The position numbers and the translations under genes are program-made. Positions 44,753 through 53,248 of a stretch of DNA of 64,000 nt are shown here, piece after piece. The notes beneath the pieces were generated by a model. The model was not told where the DNA came from and made no database searches. It was given only the letters and a program-made list of their open reading frames with translations. The stretch is from Catenovulum sp. 2E275 (GTDB taxonomy: Bacteria > Pseudomonadota > Gammaproteobacteria > Enterobacterales > Alteromonadaceae), in contig NZ_JAOPFU010000004.1 in NCBI RefSeq assembly GCF_025515275.1, positions 178,276 to 242,275 of the forward strand, read 5' to 3'. Each line of letters opens with the position of its first letter. The first letter of the stretch is position 1.

Positions 44753-45148
44753 ATGGGTGATATTCAAACCGATGGTGAATTAATTTTAAGAACTCAGGCC
44801 ATGCCAGCAGATACCAATGCGAATGGCGATATTTTTGGTGGCTGGATCATGTCCCAAATGGATATTGCTGGCGGCATGATGGCAAAAGCAGTCGCTAAAA
44901 GCCGCACAGTCACAGTCGCGGTCGATCATATTCGATTTATAAAAGCTGTGCATGTGGGTGATATTTTTAGTTGCTATGGCAAAGTGAGTCACATTGGTAA
45001 TACATCTTTAAAAATTACGCTGGAAGTTTGGGTTGAACCTGTGCTGCGTAGTAATTTAGCCTCTAAAGATAGTTTTCAGGTTTGTGAAGGTGAATTCACT
45101 TACGTAGCAATTGATGATAACGGTCAAAAACATAAAGTGGTTAGATAA
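44753..45148 (+). CDS. yciA: Acyl-CoA thioesterase YciA
   Basis: 131-residue hot-dog-fold thioesterase. 'GELILRTQAMPADTNANGDIFGGWIMSQMDIAGGMMA' contains the catalytic Asp and the N-terminal strand, and 'VAVDHIRFIKAVHVGDIFSCYGKV' follows. It hydrolyses short- to long-chain acyl-CoAs. AAGGAA precedes the ATG. It is the first of three closely spaced plus-strand genes. Confidence 0.93.
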   Translation: MGDIQTDGELILRTQAMPADTNANGDIFGGWIMSQMDIAGGMMAKAVAKSRTVTVAVDHIRFIKAVHVGDIFSCYGKVSHIGNTSLKITLEVWVEPVLRSNLASKDSFQVCEGEFTYVAIDDNGQKHKVVR

Positions 45149-45157
45149 GAGGTTATA

Positions 45158-45580
45158 ATGACAAATATTTTTACCTATGGCTCGCTGATGTACGCTCCCG
45201 TTTGGCAAACCATAGTGGCCGGAAATTACCATAGCGAACCAGCTTGTTTAGACGGATTTATTCGCTATGGTGTAAAAAATGAAGAGTACCCAGTGGTAAA
45301 ACCCAACCCACAAGCTCAAACTCAGGGTTTAATTTATTTTAATGTCAATTCACAAGACTTGACCCGGCTCGATATTTTTGAAGGCGAATATTATCAGCGT
45401 CAAACTAAAAATCTGGTGTTAGCTAAAGGCGAAACCATTCAGGCTGACTGTTATATTCTTAAACCGGATTATTATGATATTTCGGATAACCTTGACTGGT
45501 CGATTCAAAAATTTGAACAAGTTGGCTTACAAAATTTTTTAGCTAAGTATAATGGCTTTAATGCCATTCAAAGCCAGTAA
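45158..45580 (+). CDS. Gamma-glutamylcyclotransferase (AIG2-like) family protein
   Basis: 140 residues with the AIG2/GGCT fold: 'IFTYGSLMYAPVWQTIV' is the substrate loop, 'YPVVKPNPQAQTQGLIYFNV' and 'LDIFEGEYYQRQTKNLVLA' (catalytic Glu in FEGE) follow. Members cyclise gamma-glutamylamines or amino acids; specificity is unknown. It starts 9 bp after yciA. Confidence 0.88.
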   Translation: MTNIFTYGSLMYAPVWQTIVAGNYHSEPACLDGFIRYGVKNEEYPVVKPNPQAQTQGLIYFNVNSQDLTRLDIFEGEYYQRQTKNLVLAKGETIQADCYILKPDYYDISDNLDWSIQKFEQVGLQNFLAKYNGFNAIQSQ

Positions 45581-45603
45581 GATAGAAATAAATAAGTTGT
45601 ATT

Positions 45604-46260
45604 ATGCCTAAAATAGCTCAGTTTGATGCCGTTTTATTTGATATGGACGGCACTATTTTTGACAGTGAAAGCCTATATAGTCAGGCATGGGTTGCCAGTG
45701 CCGCGCACTTTAATCAGCACTTTACGCCGGATATGTATAAATATTTTGTTGGTGTGCGTTCAGCCGAGTGCTATCAAATAGCTCAAGGCATGTTTGGCGA
45801 AGCATTTGATATGCAGCCATTTATTGAGTTTTTCCGACGCTATTTAAGCGCTGAAAAAGCGAAGAACATGCCACTAAAACCCGGCTTTAAATTTATTTTT
45901 GAACAGCTAAAACAAACCGGTGTGAAACTCGGCTTGGTCACCTCATCCAGACAAGCCTCAGTAGCCGAAAATTTTGCCAACCTCCCCTACTTGCAATACT
46001 TTGATTTGGTTATTTCGGGTGATGATGTAACTGAAGCAAAACCGGCTGCCGAGTGTTATTTAAAAGCCTGTAAACAGTTAAATGTTTTACCACAGAAGAC
46101 TTTAGTATTTGAAGATTCTAACCCGGGTGCGCTGGCTGCAATCAGAGCCGGATGCCACACCATTGTTATCCCAGATTTATTGCCTATTCAAACAGATATT
46201 CAGCAGCAAGCTCATGCTCTGTTCGACGATTTTTATCAAGTGCAGCAGGCTTATTTTTAA
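45604..46260 (+). CDS. HAD-IA family hydrolase (beta-phosphoglucomutase/YniC-like)
   Basis: 218 residues. Motif I 'VLFDMDGTIFDSE' has both nucleophile and acid/base Asp, motif II 'LGLVTSSRQ', motif III Lys in 'GDDVTEAKPAAE', and motif IV 'TLVFEDSNPGALAAIRAG'. It is a sugar-phosphate phosphatase or phosphoglucomutase-like enzyme; the substrate is not predictable. It lies 23 bp after the AIG2-like gene. Confidence 0.88.
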   Translation: MPKIAQFDAVLFDMDGTIFDSESLYSQAWVASAAHFNQHFTPDMYKYFVGVRSAECYQIAQGMFGEAFDMQPFIEFFRRYLSAEKAKNMPLKPGFKFIFEQLKQTGVKLGLVTSSRQASVAENFANLPYLQYFDLVISGDDVTEAKPAAECYLKACKQLNVLPQKTLVFEDSNPGALAAIRAGCHTIVIPDLLPIQTDIQQQAHALFDDFYQVQQAYF

Positions 46261-46302
46261 GCCCTAGTTAACTTCTTAACCAGAGCTGAAGATATGGCAG
46301 GC

Positions 46303-46316
46303 TTGATCTGGATCAA
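46303..46316. promoter_or_regulatory. FNR/CRP-family site, upstream
   Basis: TTGATCTGGATCAA is an exact match to the FNR consensus TTGAT-N4-ATCAA. It lies 113 bp before the start of the small DUF3149 gene. Confidence 0.7.
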
Positions 46317-46352
46317 ATATCATTTTGAATCCGGTTTAACTTGCGTTAAAAA

Positions 46353-46366
46353 TTGATCTGGCTCAA
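46353..46366. promoter_or_regulatory. FNR/CRP-family site, downstream
   Basis: TTGATCTGGCTCAA differs from the FNR consensus at one position. A TATTGT -10 lies at 46389-46394, and with a start about 7 bp later the site is centred at about -41.5, the normal class II activation position. The upstream site is one 50-bp step further. Confidence 0.65.
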
Positions 46367-46428
46367 TTCTTTAAATCCCTCATTTAGCTATTGTTTAGTT
46401 GTCGAAACAAACAATAACGAGGTGAGTT

Positions 46429-46563
46429 ATGAGCAGCTTACAAATGTTACTGGCCGATCCGGTTGTCTGGGGATCTTTATTAGGCTTAACCGTAGTGCTG
46501 GCTTTATGTGGTTATTACGTTTGGTTATTTTTAACCAATATTGCCAAATCAGAAGAAAAATAA
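46429..46563 (+). CDS. DUF3149-like 44-residue membrane protein
   Basis: A short protein with one membrane span. 'WGSLLGLTVVLALCGYYVWLFL' follows a short N-terminus ('MSSLQMLLADPVV'), and the tail 'NIAKSEEK' is charged. It has a strong Shine-Dalgarno (AGGTGA) and normal codon use. The pattern L-x-x-DPV then a membrane span with a G-YYVWLF end fits the DUF3149 family, of unknown role. Two FNR-like sites upstream and a terminator downstream suggest an independent, oxygen-responsive transcription unit. Confidence 0.8.
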   Translation: MSSLQMLLADPVVWGSLLGLTVVLALCGYYVWLFLTNIAKSEEK

Positions 46564-46587
46564 TAATTAAAATATCCTAAAGCACTT

Positions 46588-46636
46588 GCAGCACAACGTC
46601 CGTTTAACCTTAGCGTGTCATTGTGCTGCCTTTTTC
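46588..46636 (+). terminator. Intrinsic terminator of the DUF3149-like gene
   Basis: Stem GCAGCACAA / TTGTGCTGC with a partly paired loop and a C-TTTTT tail, 25 bp after the stop. Confidence 0.8.
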
Positions 46637-46789
46637 CTTTCAACTCCCCAATTAGCTTTACTTCAACATTAAAAACTACTTATTCTTTTATGTCTGCTGT
46701 GTTACATTTGCCAGTTAATTTATGGTTTAAGTCTCTCTAGTTATCTCATATACAGATAACTAGAGTGAACTGATTTTAGGTGTATACAA

Positions 46790-47197
46790 GTGGAATACGA
46801 TTTTTATCGCACGCCAGATGGCTTATTTGAAGCAGAATTCTCAACCGAGCAAGAATATTTTGGTCACTGGTTAACATATCAGTTAACAACAGATAAAAAC
46901 CAAATTGTTGAATTACTCAATGTTATTACCCAACTTAAAAAACGTCAGTTAAAAGAGCATAAAATACCAGGGGCTGAATACACACTTTACCTCAATCAGG
47001 ATGAAGCAGTTATTCAAACTAACGCCAAACCGGTATTAAAGGATGATGCTAAAAACCTCGAAGAATTTGAAGATGACGAGCAAAGCGAAACTAACGCGGA
47101 TGACAGCGAGGTAGATCCAGACTTATTGCAAAACGGCTGCGGCATTGACGATTTTGAAAAAGTCATTCAAGCTTGGCTAAACTTTATTCAGGAATAA
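46790..47197 (+). CDS. YacL family protein (UPF0231)
   Basis: 135 residues starting at GTG. 'YDFYRTPDGLFEAEFSTEQEYFGHWLTYQL' and 'GAEYTLYLNQDEAVIQTN' match E. coli YacL, and 'GCGIDDFEKVIQAWLNFI' is the family C-terminus. The linker between them is unusually acidic (DDEQSETNADDSEVD). The role is unknown. It leads a plus-strand cluster of four closely spaced genes. Confidence 0.85.
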   Translation: MEYDFYRTPDGLFEAEFSTEQEYFGHWLTYQLTTDKNQIVELLNVITQLKKRQLKEHKIPGAEYTLYLNQDEAVIQTNAKPVLKDDAKNLEEFEDDEQSETNADDSEVDPDLLQNGCGIDDFEKVIQAWLNFIQE

Positions 47198-47221
47198 ACC
47201 TTTAATCACTGGCAGCTTTTA

Positions 47222-47458
47222 ATGAAATTAACCAATCCGGTCACCCATATTTCAAATAACTTAGATAAAAAAATCCGCGAATCAGCGATTCAGGCGGCTA
47301 ATTCCCGTATTATTTTGGCCGGACGAAAAGCCGAAGAGTTAGATCCTGATGATTTAGAAATCATAGTTAAAGAAGAGGAAGATAAAATCCGCAGCCGGAT
47401 TAAAGAAAAAGGATTATTAGCTGTGGCAGCCTTATTAGGTTTAGGTTGGTGGATATAG
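47222..47458 (+). CDS. Small hypothetical protein with acidic helix and hydrophobic C-terminus
   Basis: 78 residues. The middle is highly charged and helical ('AEELDPDDLEIIVKEEEDKIRSRIKEKG') and the last dozen residues are hydrophobic ('LLAVAALLGLGWWI'), which may form a weak tail anchor. No family is recognised. It lies 24 bp after the yacL-like gene and 23 bp before a membrane-protein gene. Confidence 0.7.
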   Translation: MKLTNPVTHISNNLDKKIRESAIQAANSRIILAGRKAEELDPDDLEIIVKEEEDKIRSRIKEKGLLAVAALLGLGWWI

Positions 47459-47481
47459 CTTGTTTAATTTAAGGATGATGT

Positions 47482-47898
47482 GTGTTTAAGCCTCTGTTAA
47501 GACTAAGTATTTTAGCCACTATTTGGGTTAAATTTGGCCGCCAGATTTTAATTGGTTTGGTGGTTATTCTGGCTATTTTTTTACTTCAATTTATCGCAAA
47601 TGATATTAACGAGTATTTAAACAATACCGGGCAAACTCAAAATTTAGGTTATGTGTTGCTGGCAAAATGGGGATTAATTTTAACCATCATCATTAGTTAC
47701 TTTTTTTACGTAAAAGTATCCTTAACTAAAAAAACCAAAGTTAAAGCAGAGCCGTTAAAAAATCAGCCTACAGCAACAAAAACACCCAATTTACCCGCCA
47801 CGTCTGACCCATTTGCTCATTTACGAGATAAAAAAACTTTACGCTCAAAAGGCGATATTTTAATAGAAAAGCAACAAGCAAAAAATAATAAAAAATGA
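47482..47898 (+). CDS. Hypothetical two-span membrane protein
   Basis: 138 residues from a GTG start. Two hydrophobic segments ('ILIGLVVILAIFLLQFIA' and 'WGLILTIIISYFFYVKVS') are followed by a basic cytoplasmic tail with 'DPFAHLRDKKTLRSKGDIL' and a Lys-rich end. No family is recognised. The stop overlaps the start of the hydrolase gene by 4 bp (ATGA), so the two are probably translated together. Confidence 0.7.
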   Translation: MFKPLLRLSILATIWVKFGRQILIGLVVILAIFLLQFIANDINEYLNNTGQTQNLGYVLLAKWGLILTIIISYFFYVKVSLTKKTKVKAEPLKNQPTATKTPNLPATSDPFAHLRDKKTLRSKGDILIEKQQAKNNKK

Positions 47899-48878
47899 TT
47901 ATAGAAAGTCAGTTTAAGCCTGCATGGTGGCTCAAAAACAAACATTTACAAACCGTTTGGCAAAAAATTGAACGCCGTAACTTAACGTGTCCTGTTGTAA
48001 CTGAGCAATTGGAATTAGCAGACGGTGACTTTCTGGAAATAAACTGGACAAAAAAACCAGCAGCCAATACTCAAACCCCAATAGTTGTTGTATTACACGG
48101 GTTAGAAGGTTCAGTAAACAGCACTTATTCTAAAGGCATGATGAATGCAATCAAAGCCGCTGGCTGGACAGGTTTATTAATTCATTTTCGCTCTTGTGGT
48201 GGCAAAGCAAATCGTTTGCCCAGAGCTTATCATTCGGGTGAAACCGGTGATTTAGCTTTTGTTTGCAACTGGGTTAAACAGCATTTTAAACAAGCTCCAC
48301 TAGCCGCGATTGGGTTTTCTTTAGGGGCAAATGTATTATGTAAATTTGCTGGTGAAACGGCAGAGGATAATCCATTTTTAGCCAGTGTTGCTATTTGCCC
48401 TCCCTTAGATTTAGCCGCAAGCTGCCGCTATATTCAAACGGGCTCGTCACAAATTTACCAAAAATATTTATTGGATATGTTATTAGACAACTTATCGAGA
48501 AAATTACAAAGGGTGAATTTAAATCCGTATGTGAATATCACACCGGAGCAATTTCATAATATAAAAAACTTGTGGCAATTTGATGATTTAGTCACTGCAC
48601 CGCTCCATGGCTTTAAAAATGCACAGGATTATTATGATAAATCTAGTGGTAAACAATTTTTAAAAACAGTCGCCAAACCTCTATTGGTGATCCATGCAGC
48701 GGATGATCCTTTTTTATCTCCTAGCAGTATTCCAGCCCTCAATGAATTGGCTGAACCTGTTACTTTTGAGTTGAGTCAAAAAGGCGGGCATGTTGGTTTT
48801 ATCAGTGGCAATTGTTTATTTAAAGGGGAATATTGGCTAGAAAAAAGAGCATTGGATTATATATCTGAGCTCATTTAA
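47895..48878 (+). CDS. YheT-like alpha/beta hydrolase
   Basis: 327 residues. 'FKPAWWLKNKHLQTVWQ' at the N-terminus is the mark of the YheT/ABHD1-3 group; the oxyanion loop is in 'VVLHGLEGSVNSTYSKGMM', the nucleophile Ser in 'AIGFSLGANVLCKF', the Asp in 'HAADDPFL' and the His in 'KGGHVGF'. Members hydrolyse esters or lipids; the bacterial substrate is not established. It converges with fumC 17 bp away. Confidence 0.92.
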   Translation: MIIESQFKPAWWLKNKHLQTVWQKIERRNLTCPVVTEQLELADGDFLEINWTKKPAANTQTPIVVVLHGLEGSVNSTYSKGMMNAIKAAGWTGLLIHFRSCGGKANRLPRAYHSGETGDLAFVCNWVKQHFKQAPLAAIGFSLGANVLCKFAGETAEDNPFLASVAICPPLDLAASCRYIQTGSSQIYQKYLLDMLLDNLSRKLQRVNLNPYVNITPEQFHNIKNLWQFDDLVTAPLHGFKNAQDYYDKSSGKQFLKTVAKPLLVIHAADDPFLSPSSIPALNELAEPVTFELSQKGGHVGFISGNCLFKGEYWLEKRALDYISELI

Positions 48879-48895
48879 TCCAATGCTAATTCAAG

Positions 48896-50302
48896 TTATT
48901 TGTAAGTACGTGGCTTAGCCAGTTTTTCAGGTTGTAATAAAGCCTCTAACTCAGCTCTGTCTAAATCCGTTTTTTCCACTGCAACATCCAAAATACTACG
49001 TTTAGATTTAAATGCTGCTTTTGCAATTTCGCTGGCTTTTTCATACCCAATAATTGGATTGAGCGCAGTGGCCAAAATTGGGTTTTGTGCTGCCTGCTCT
49101 GCTAATTTTTGCTGATTCACTTCTAAATCCGTTAACGCTGTACTGGCAAAAGCTTGGCTGGCATCCGTTAAGTTTTGAATCGAATTTAACATTTTATCTG
49201 CCACTAAAGGCAACATAACATTTAATTGGAAATTACCGGATTGGTTAGCGAGCGTAATACAAACATCGTTAGCTATGACTTCGGTTGCCAGCATAATAAT
49301 GGCTTCGGGGATCACCGGATTAACTTTTCCGGGCATAATACTAGAACCCGGCTGTAAAGCTTTTAGATGTAGTTCGTTTAATCCGGCATTCGGGCCTGAA
49401 TTCATCCAGCGTAAATCATTTGCTAATTTAATATAAATACTGGCTAATAATTTAAGTTGGTTATGTAGCTCAACACTCATATCCTGCGCGCTGATTCTGG
49501 CCGCTAAATTATCACATGGGCTAATTTTTACCCCGATTAATTCTGTTAAATGCTGGCTAACTGTGGCTGAAAAATCAGGGTGAGCGTTTATCCCTGTGCC
49601 AATAGCCGTGCCGCCTAAAGCTATTTGGCTGAGTCTGGGTAACGTTTCCAATAAACGATTTTTACATTCAGTAATCTGAAAAGCCCAAGTTGCAAATTCA
49701 TCACCCAATGCCAGTGGCATTGCATCCATTAAATGTGTTCTGCCTGTTTTAATCACAGATTTGTATTCCGCTGATAACTCATTCAGTTTTAGAATCAGCG
49801 AATCTATCGCCGGAATTAAGTTTTTGATTACACTATATAAACTGCTGAGCTGAATACAAGACGGGATCACATCATTACTACTTTGGCCATAATTAACCTG
49901 ATCATTTGGGTGTATTTTGACTACTTGATTATCGGTTTCAGCAAGCTGAACTGCCAAATTAGCCAGCACTTCATTCATATTCATATTTGTGCTGGTGCCA
50001 GAACCGGTTTGAAATACATTAACCGGAAATTGCTCACTGTAATCTTGCTGAATAATAAGCTGGGCTGCTTTTTTAATATAATCGGCCTGAAGCTCTGTAA
50101 TGCAATTGAGGTCAGCATTTGCCTGAGCTGCGGCTTGTTTAATCAGCGCCAATGTTTTAATAAATATGGCCGGCATTGGCCGAGGCGAAAAATTAAAATT
50201 ATTAACCGCTCTTTGCGTTTGAGCGCCATATAAAGCATTTTGAGGTAATAATAATTTGCCAAAACCATCTTCTATTTCTCGAAATTTTGTCGGCTTGTTC
50301 AT
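48896..50302 (-). CDS. fumC: Class II fumarate hydratase
   Basis: 468 residues; interconverts fumarate and malate in the TCA cycle without an Fe-S cluster. The signature 'GSSIMPGKVNPV' is present, with 'SGTSTNMNMNEVLANLA', 'VNYGQSSNDVIPS' and 'KTGRTHLMDAMPL' contributing the three-domain active site. It is divergent from acnA with a shared promoter region of about 155 bp; in E. coli fumC belongs to the oxidative-stress set. Confidence 0.96.
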   Translation of the reverse strand: MNKPTKFREIEDGFGKLLLPQNALYGAQTQRAVNNFNFSPRPMPAIFIKTLALIKQAAAQANADLNCITELQADYIKKAAQLIIQQDYSEQFPVNVFQTGSGTSTNMNMNEVLANLAVQLAETDNQVVKIHPNDQVNYGQSSNDVIPSCIQLSSLYSVIKNLIPAIDSLILKLNELSAEYKSVIKTGRTHLMDAMPLALGDEFATWAFQITECKNRLLETLPRLSQIALGGTAIGTGINAHPDFSATVSQHLTELIGVKISPCDNLAARISAQDMSVELHNQLKLLASIYIKLANDLRWMNSGPNAGLNELHLKALQPGSSIMPGKVNPVIPEAIIMLATEVIANDVCITLANQSGNFQLNVMLPLVADKMLNSIQNLTDASQAFASTALTDLEVNQQKLAEQAAQNPILATALNPIIGYEKASEIAKAAFKSKRSILDVAVEKTDLDRAELEALLQPEKLAKPRTYK

Positions 50303-50458
50303 ATATCCTCCTTTATCTTTGCAATAATTTGCAGTTAATTAATTTTTTTGGCTTGAAACCCATACAAAAGATCCCTAACTTAATTATATACGTACAATTT
50401 TAGAGCAATCAGATTTAAAAAAATTCCACGTTAAAATTTCAGCCACGAGGGAAACACA

Positions 50459-53197
50459 ATGCAAAAAACATGGCAGGCAGTTAAACCACTCACAATAGGC
50501 AATAAAACCTATCAAACCATTAGTTTTGAACAAGTTGAAACACAGTTTGATACCAACAGGCTCCCCTACTGTATCAAAATTTTATTAGAAAATTTACTCA
50601 GGCATGAATCAGCAGAGTTTGTTCAAACCTCAGATATTGAAACTTTAGCCAAGTGGGATACCCAAGCACAAACAGAAACTGAAATTGCGTTTGTACCTTC
50701 GCGGGTAATTTTGCAGGATTTTACAGGTGTACCAGCAATTGTAGATTTAGCTGCAATGCGTAATGCGATGCAAAATTTAAAAGGCGATCCGCAAAAAATT
50801 AACCCGTTTAATCCGGTTGAATTAGTGATCGACCATTCTATTATGGTGGATTATTTTGCTCAGCCTAACGCGTTTGAAAAAAATACTCAGGTTGAAGTTG
50901 AGCGTAATAAAGAGCGTTATCAATTTTTAAAATGGGGGCAAGAAAATTTTGATAACTTTAAAGTTGTACCGCCCGGACGCGGCATAGTTCATCAGGTAAA
51001 CCTTGAATATTTAGCCCGCTGTGTATTTTCTAAAGAAACAGATGAGCAGCTATGGGCTTACCCTGACACCTTAGTAGGCACTGACTCACATACCACAATG
51101 ATTAATGGTTTAGGTATTTTAGGTTGGGGTGTTGGTGGGATAGAAGCTGAAGCGGCTATGTTGGGGCAACCAGTGAGCATGCTGCTCCCTAAAGTTGTCG
51201 GGTTTGAGTTAACTGGCGAGTTAAATGCGGGAGTCACCGCAACCGATTTAGTATTAGCTGTCACCGAAAAACTCAGAAAACATGGTGTTGTTGGTAAATT
51301 TGTTGAGTTTTATGGCTCAGGGCTCAAACATTTATCCACCGCAGATCGTGCAACTATAGCTAATATGGCACCTGAATATGGCGCTACTTGCGGGATCTTC
51401 CCAATGGATGCCGAAGCGATTAATTACTTAAAATTAACTGGCCGTAAACAAGCACAAATCGACTTAGTTGAAACTTATGCAAAACAACTCGGAATTTGGC
51501 ATGATGATAATACCCAACCAGCGAGTTATCATGAAACCCTAAGTTTGGATTTAACCAAGGTTGTACCTTCGATTGCAGGCCCTACCCGCCCCCAAGACAG
51601 AATTGCATTAACACAGGCTGCGGATGAATTTAAACACTGGTTAGATCAACGGATCGCGATTACCGAACAGCCACAAGGTGCTGATTTTGCCGCAGAAGGT
51701 GGTGATGAATTAGATGCTGCTCAGCCTCAACAAGCTGAATCGGGCGTAAGTGTAACTTACAATAATCAAACGTTTGAGTTATCAGCTGGCGATATTGTGA
51801 TTGCGGCAATTACAAGCTGTACCAATACCTCGAATCCATCGGTATTAATTGCCGCAGGTTTAATCGCTCGTAAAGCTAAAGCTTTAGGGATCAGCCAAAA
51901 ACCTTGGGTAAAAACCTCTTTTGCCCCTGGCTCACAAGTTGTGACTGAATATTTAACCAATGCCGGTTTAATGGATGATTTAGATGCGCTTGGCTTTAAT
52001 TTAGTCGGTTATGGCTGCACCACCTGCATTGGTAATTCTGGCCCATTACCGGATGAGATCAGTGATGCAATCAGAATCGGTAAATTACCTGTATGTTCTA
52101 TTTTATCCGGTAACCGTAATTTTGAAGGGCGTATTCATCCAGATACGGCAGCCAATTATTTAGCTTCCCCTCCTCTAGTTGTTGCTTATGCCATCGCCGG
52201 TAATATGAAAATAGATATTACAAAAGAGCCCATTGCCAAAGATAAACAGGGTAAAGATGTTTATTTAAAAGATTTATGGCCGAGCGAGCAGGAAATTCAG
52301 GCTATTAGCCAGCAATATGTCACCAATGAAATTTTTAGCAGTAAATACGCAGATGTCTTTAAAGGTAATTCAAGTTGGAATGAGTTAGATGTTTCAAGTC
52401 AAAAAACTTATGACTGGCCTGAATCCAGCTATATTAAACAGCCGCCGTTTTTTACGGATATGGGCAGCCAACCAAAACCATTAGAAGATATAAATAATGC
52501 ACGCTGTTTAGTTAAAGTGGGTGACAGTATTACCACAGATCATATTTCACCGGCAGGTGCAATTGCCCCCCATAGCCCAGCCGGACAATATTTAACTGAA
52601 CTTGGTATTAGCCATAAAGATTTTAACTCTTACGGCTCGCGTCGTGGTAATCACGAAATTATGATGCGTGGCACATTTGCCAATGTAAGACTCAAAAACC
52701 AACTTGCTCCGGGCACAGAGGGCAGCCATACCTGCTATTTCCCGGATGACGAAATCACCTCAATTTACGATGCGGCAATGCGCTATCAAGCCAACCAAAC
52801 ACCCAGTATTGTGATCGCAGGTAAAGAATATGGTACAGGCTCTAGCCGAGATTGGGCGGCAAAAGGGCCTGCACTTTTAGGTGTAAAAGCGGTATTAGCT
52901 GAAAGCTACGAACGTATTCACCGCTCAAACTTAATTGGAATGGGCATTTTACCTCTGCAATTTAAAGCTGGCGAAAGCGCTGATTCTCATCAATTAAATG
53001 GTAGCGAGGTATTTTCTATTCCAGCGATTTCAGCCGGACAAAAATCAGTAGAGGTTAGTGTTAAAGATGCTCAAGGCAAACAAAAAACCATCACTATGAT
53101 GATTAGAATTGATACCGGCAATGAGTTTAAATATTACCAAAACGGAGGCATTTTACCTTTTGTTATTAGACGGTTATTAAGCTCTACAGAAAGCTAA
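50459..53197 (+). CDS. acnA: Aconitate hydratase A
   Basis: 912 residues; the 4Fe-4S enzyme isomerising citrate to isocitrate. Cluster ligands are in 'AITSCTNTSNPSVLIAAG' and 'GYGCTTCIGNSGPL'. Other AcnA/IRP1 blocks are 'DTLVGTDSHTTMINGLGILGWGVGGIEAE' and 'FNSYGSRRGNHEIMMRGTFAN', and the swivel domain 'YGTGSSRDWAAKGP'. An extra acidic linker ('AAEGGDELDAAQPQQAE') before the first Cys makes it slightly longer than E. coli AcnA (891). It is divergent from fumC, which also serves the TCA cycle. Confidence 0.97.
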   Translation: MQKTWQAVKPLTIGNKTYQTISFEQVETQFDTNRLPYCIKILLENLLRHESAEFVQTSDIETLAKWDTQAQTETEIAFVPSRVILQDFTGVPAIVDLAAMRNAMQNLKGDPQKINPFNPVELVIDHSIMVDYFAQPNAFEKNTQVEVERNKERYQFLKWGQENFDNFKVVPPGRGIVHQVNLEYLARCVFSKETDEQLWAYPDTLVGTDSHTTMINGLGILGWGVGGIEAEAAMLGQPVSMLLPKVVGFELTGELNAGVTATDLVLAVTEKLRKHGVVGKFVEFYGSGLKHLSTADRATIANMAPEYGATCGIFPMDAEAINYLKLTGRKQAQIDLVETYAKQLGIWHDDNTQPASYHETLSLDLTKVVPSIAGPTRPQDRIALTQAADEFKHWLDQRIAITEQPQGADFAAEGGDELDAAQPQQAESGVSVTYNNQTFELSAGDIVIAAITSCTNTSNPSVLIAAGLIARKAKALGISQKPWVKTSFAPGSQVVTEYLTNAGLMDDLDALGFNLVGYGCTTCIGNSGPLPDEISDAIRIGKLPVCSILSGNRNFEGRIHPDTAANYLASPPLVVAYAIAGNMKIDITKEPIAKDKQGKDVYLKDLWPSEQEIQAISQQYVTNEIFSSKYADVFKGNSSWNELDVSSQKTYDWPESSYIKQPPFFTDMGSQPKPLEDINNARCLVKVGDSITTDHISPAGAIAPHSPAGQYLTELGISHKDFNSYGSRRGNHEIMMRGTFANVRLKNQLAPGTEGSHTCYFPDDEITSIYDAAMRYQANQTPSIVIAGKEYGTGSSRDWAAKGPALLGVKAVLAESYERIHRSNLIGMGILPLQFKAGESADSHQLNGSEVFSIPAISAGQKSVEVSVKDAQGKQKTITMMIRIDTGNEFKYYQNGGILPFVIRRLLSSTES

Positions 53198-53248
53198 ATT
53201 GAGTATATACTCAATTTATGCAGCTCTGATAATCATAACTAAAACTAA

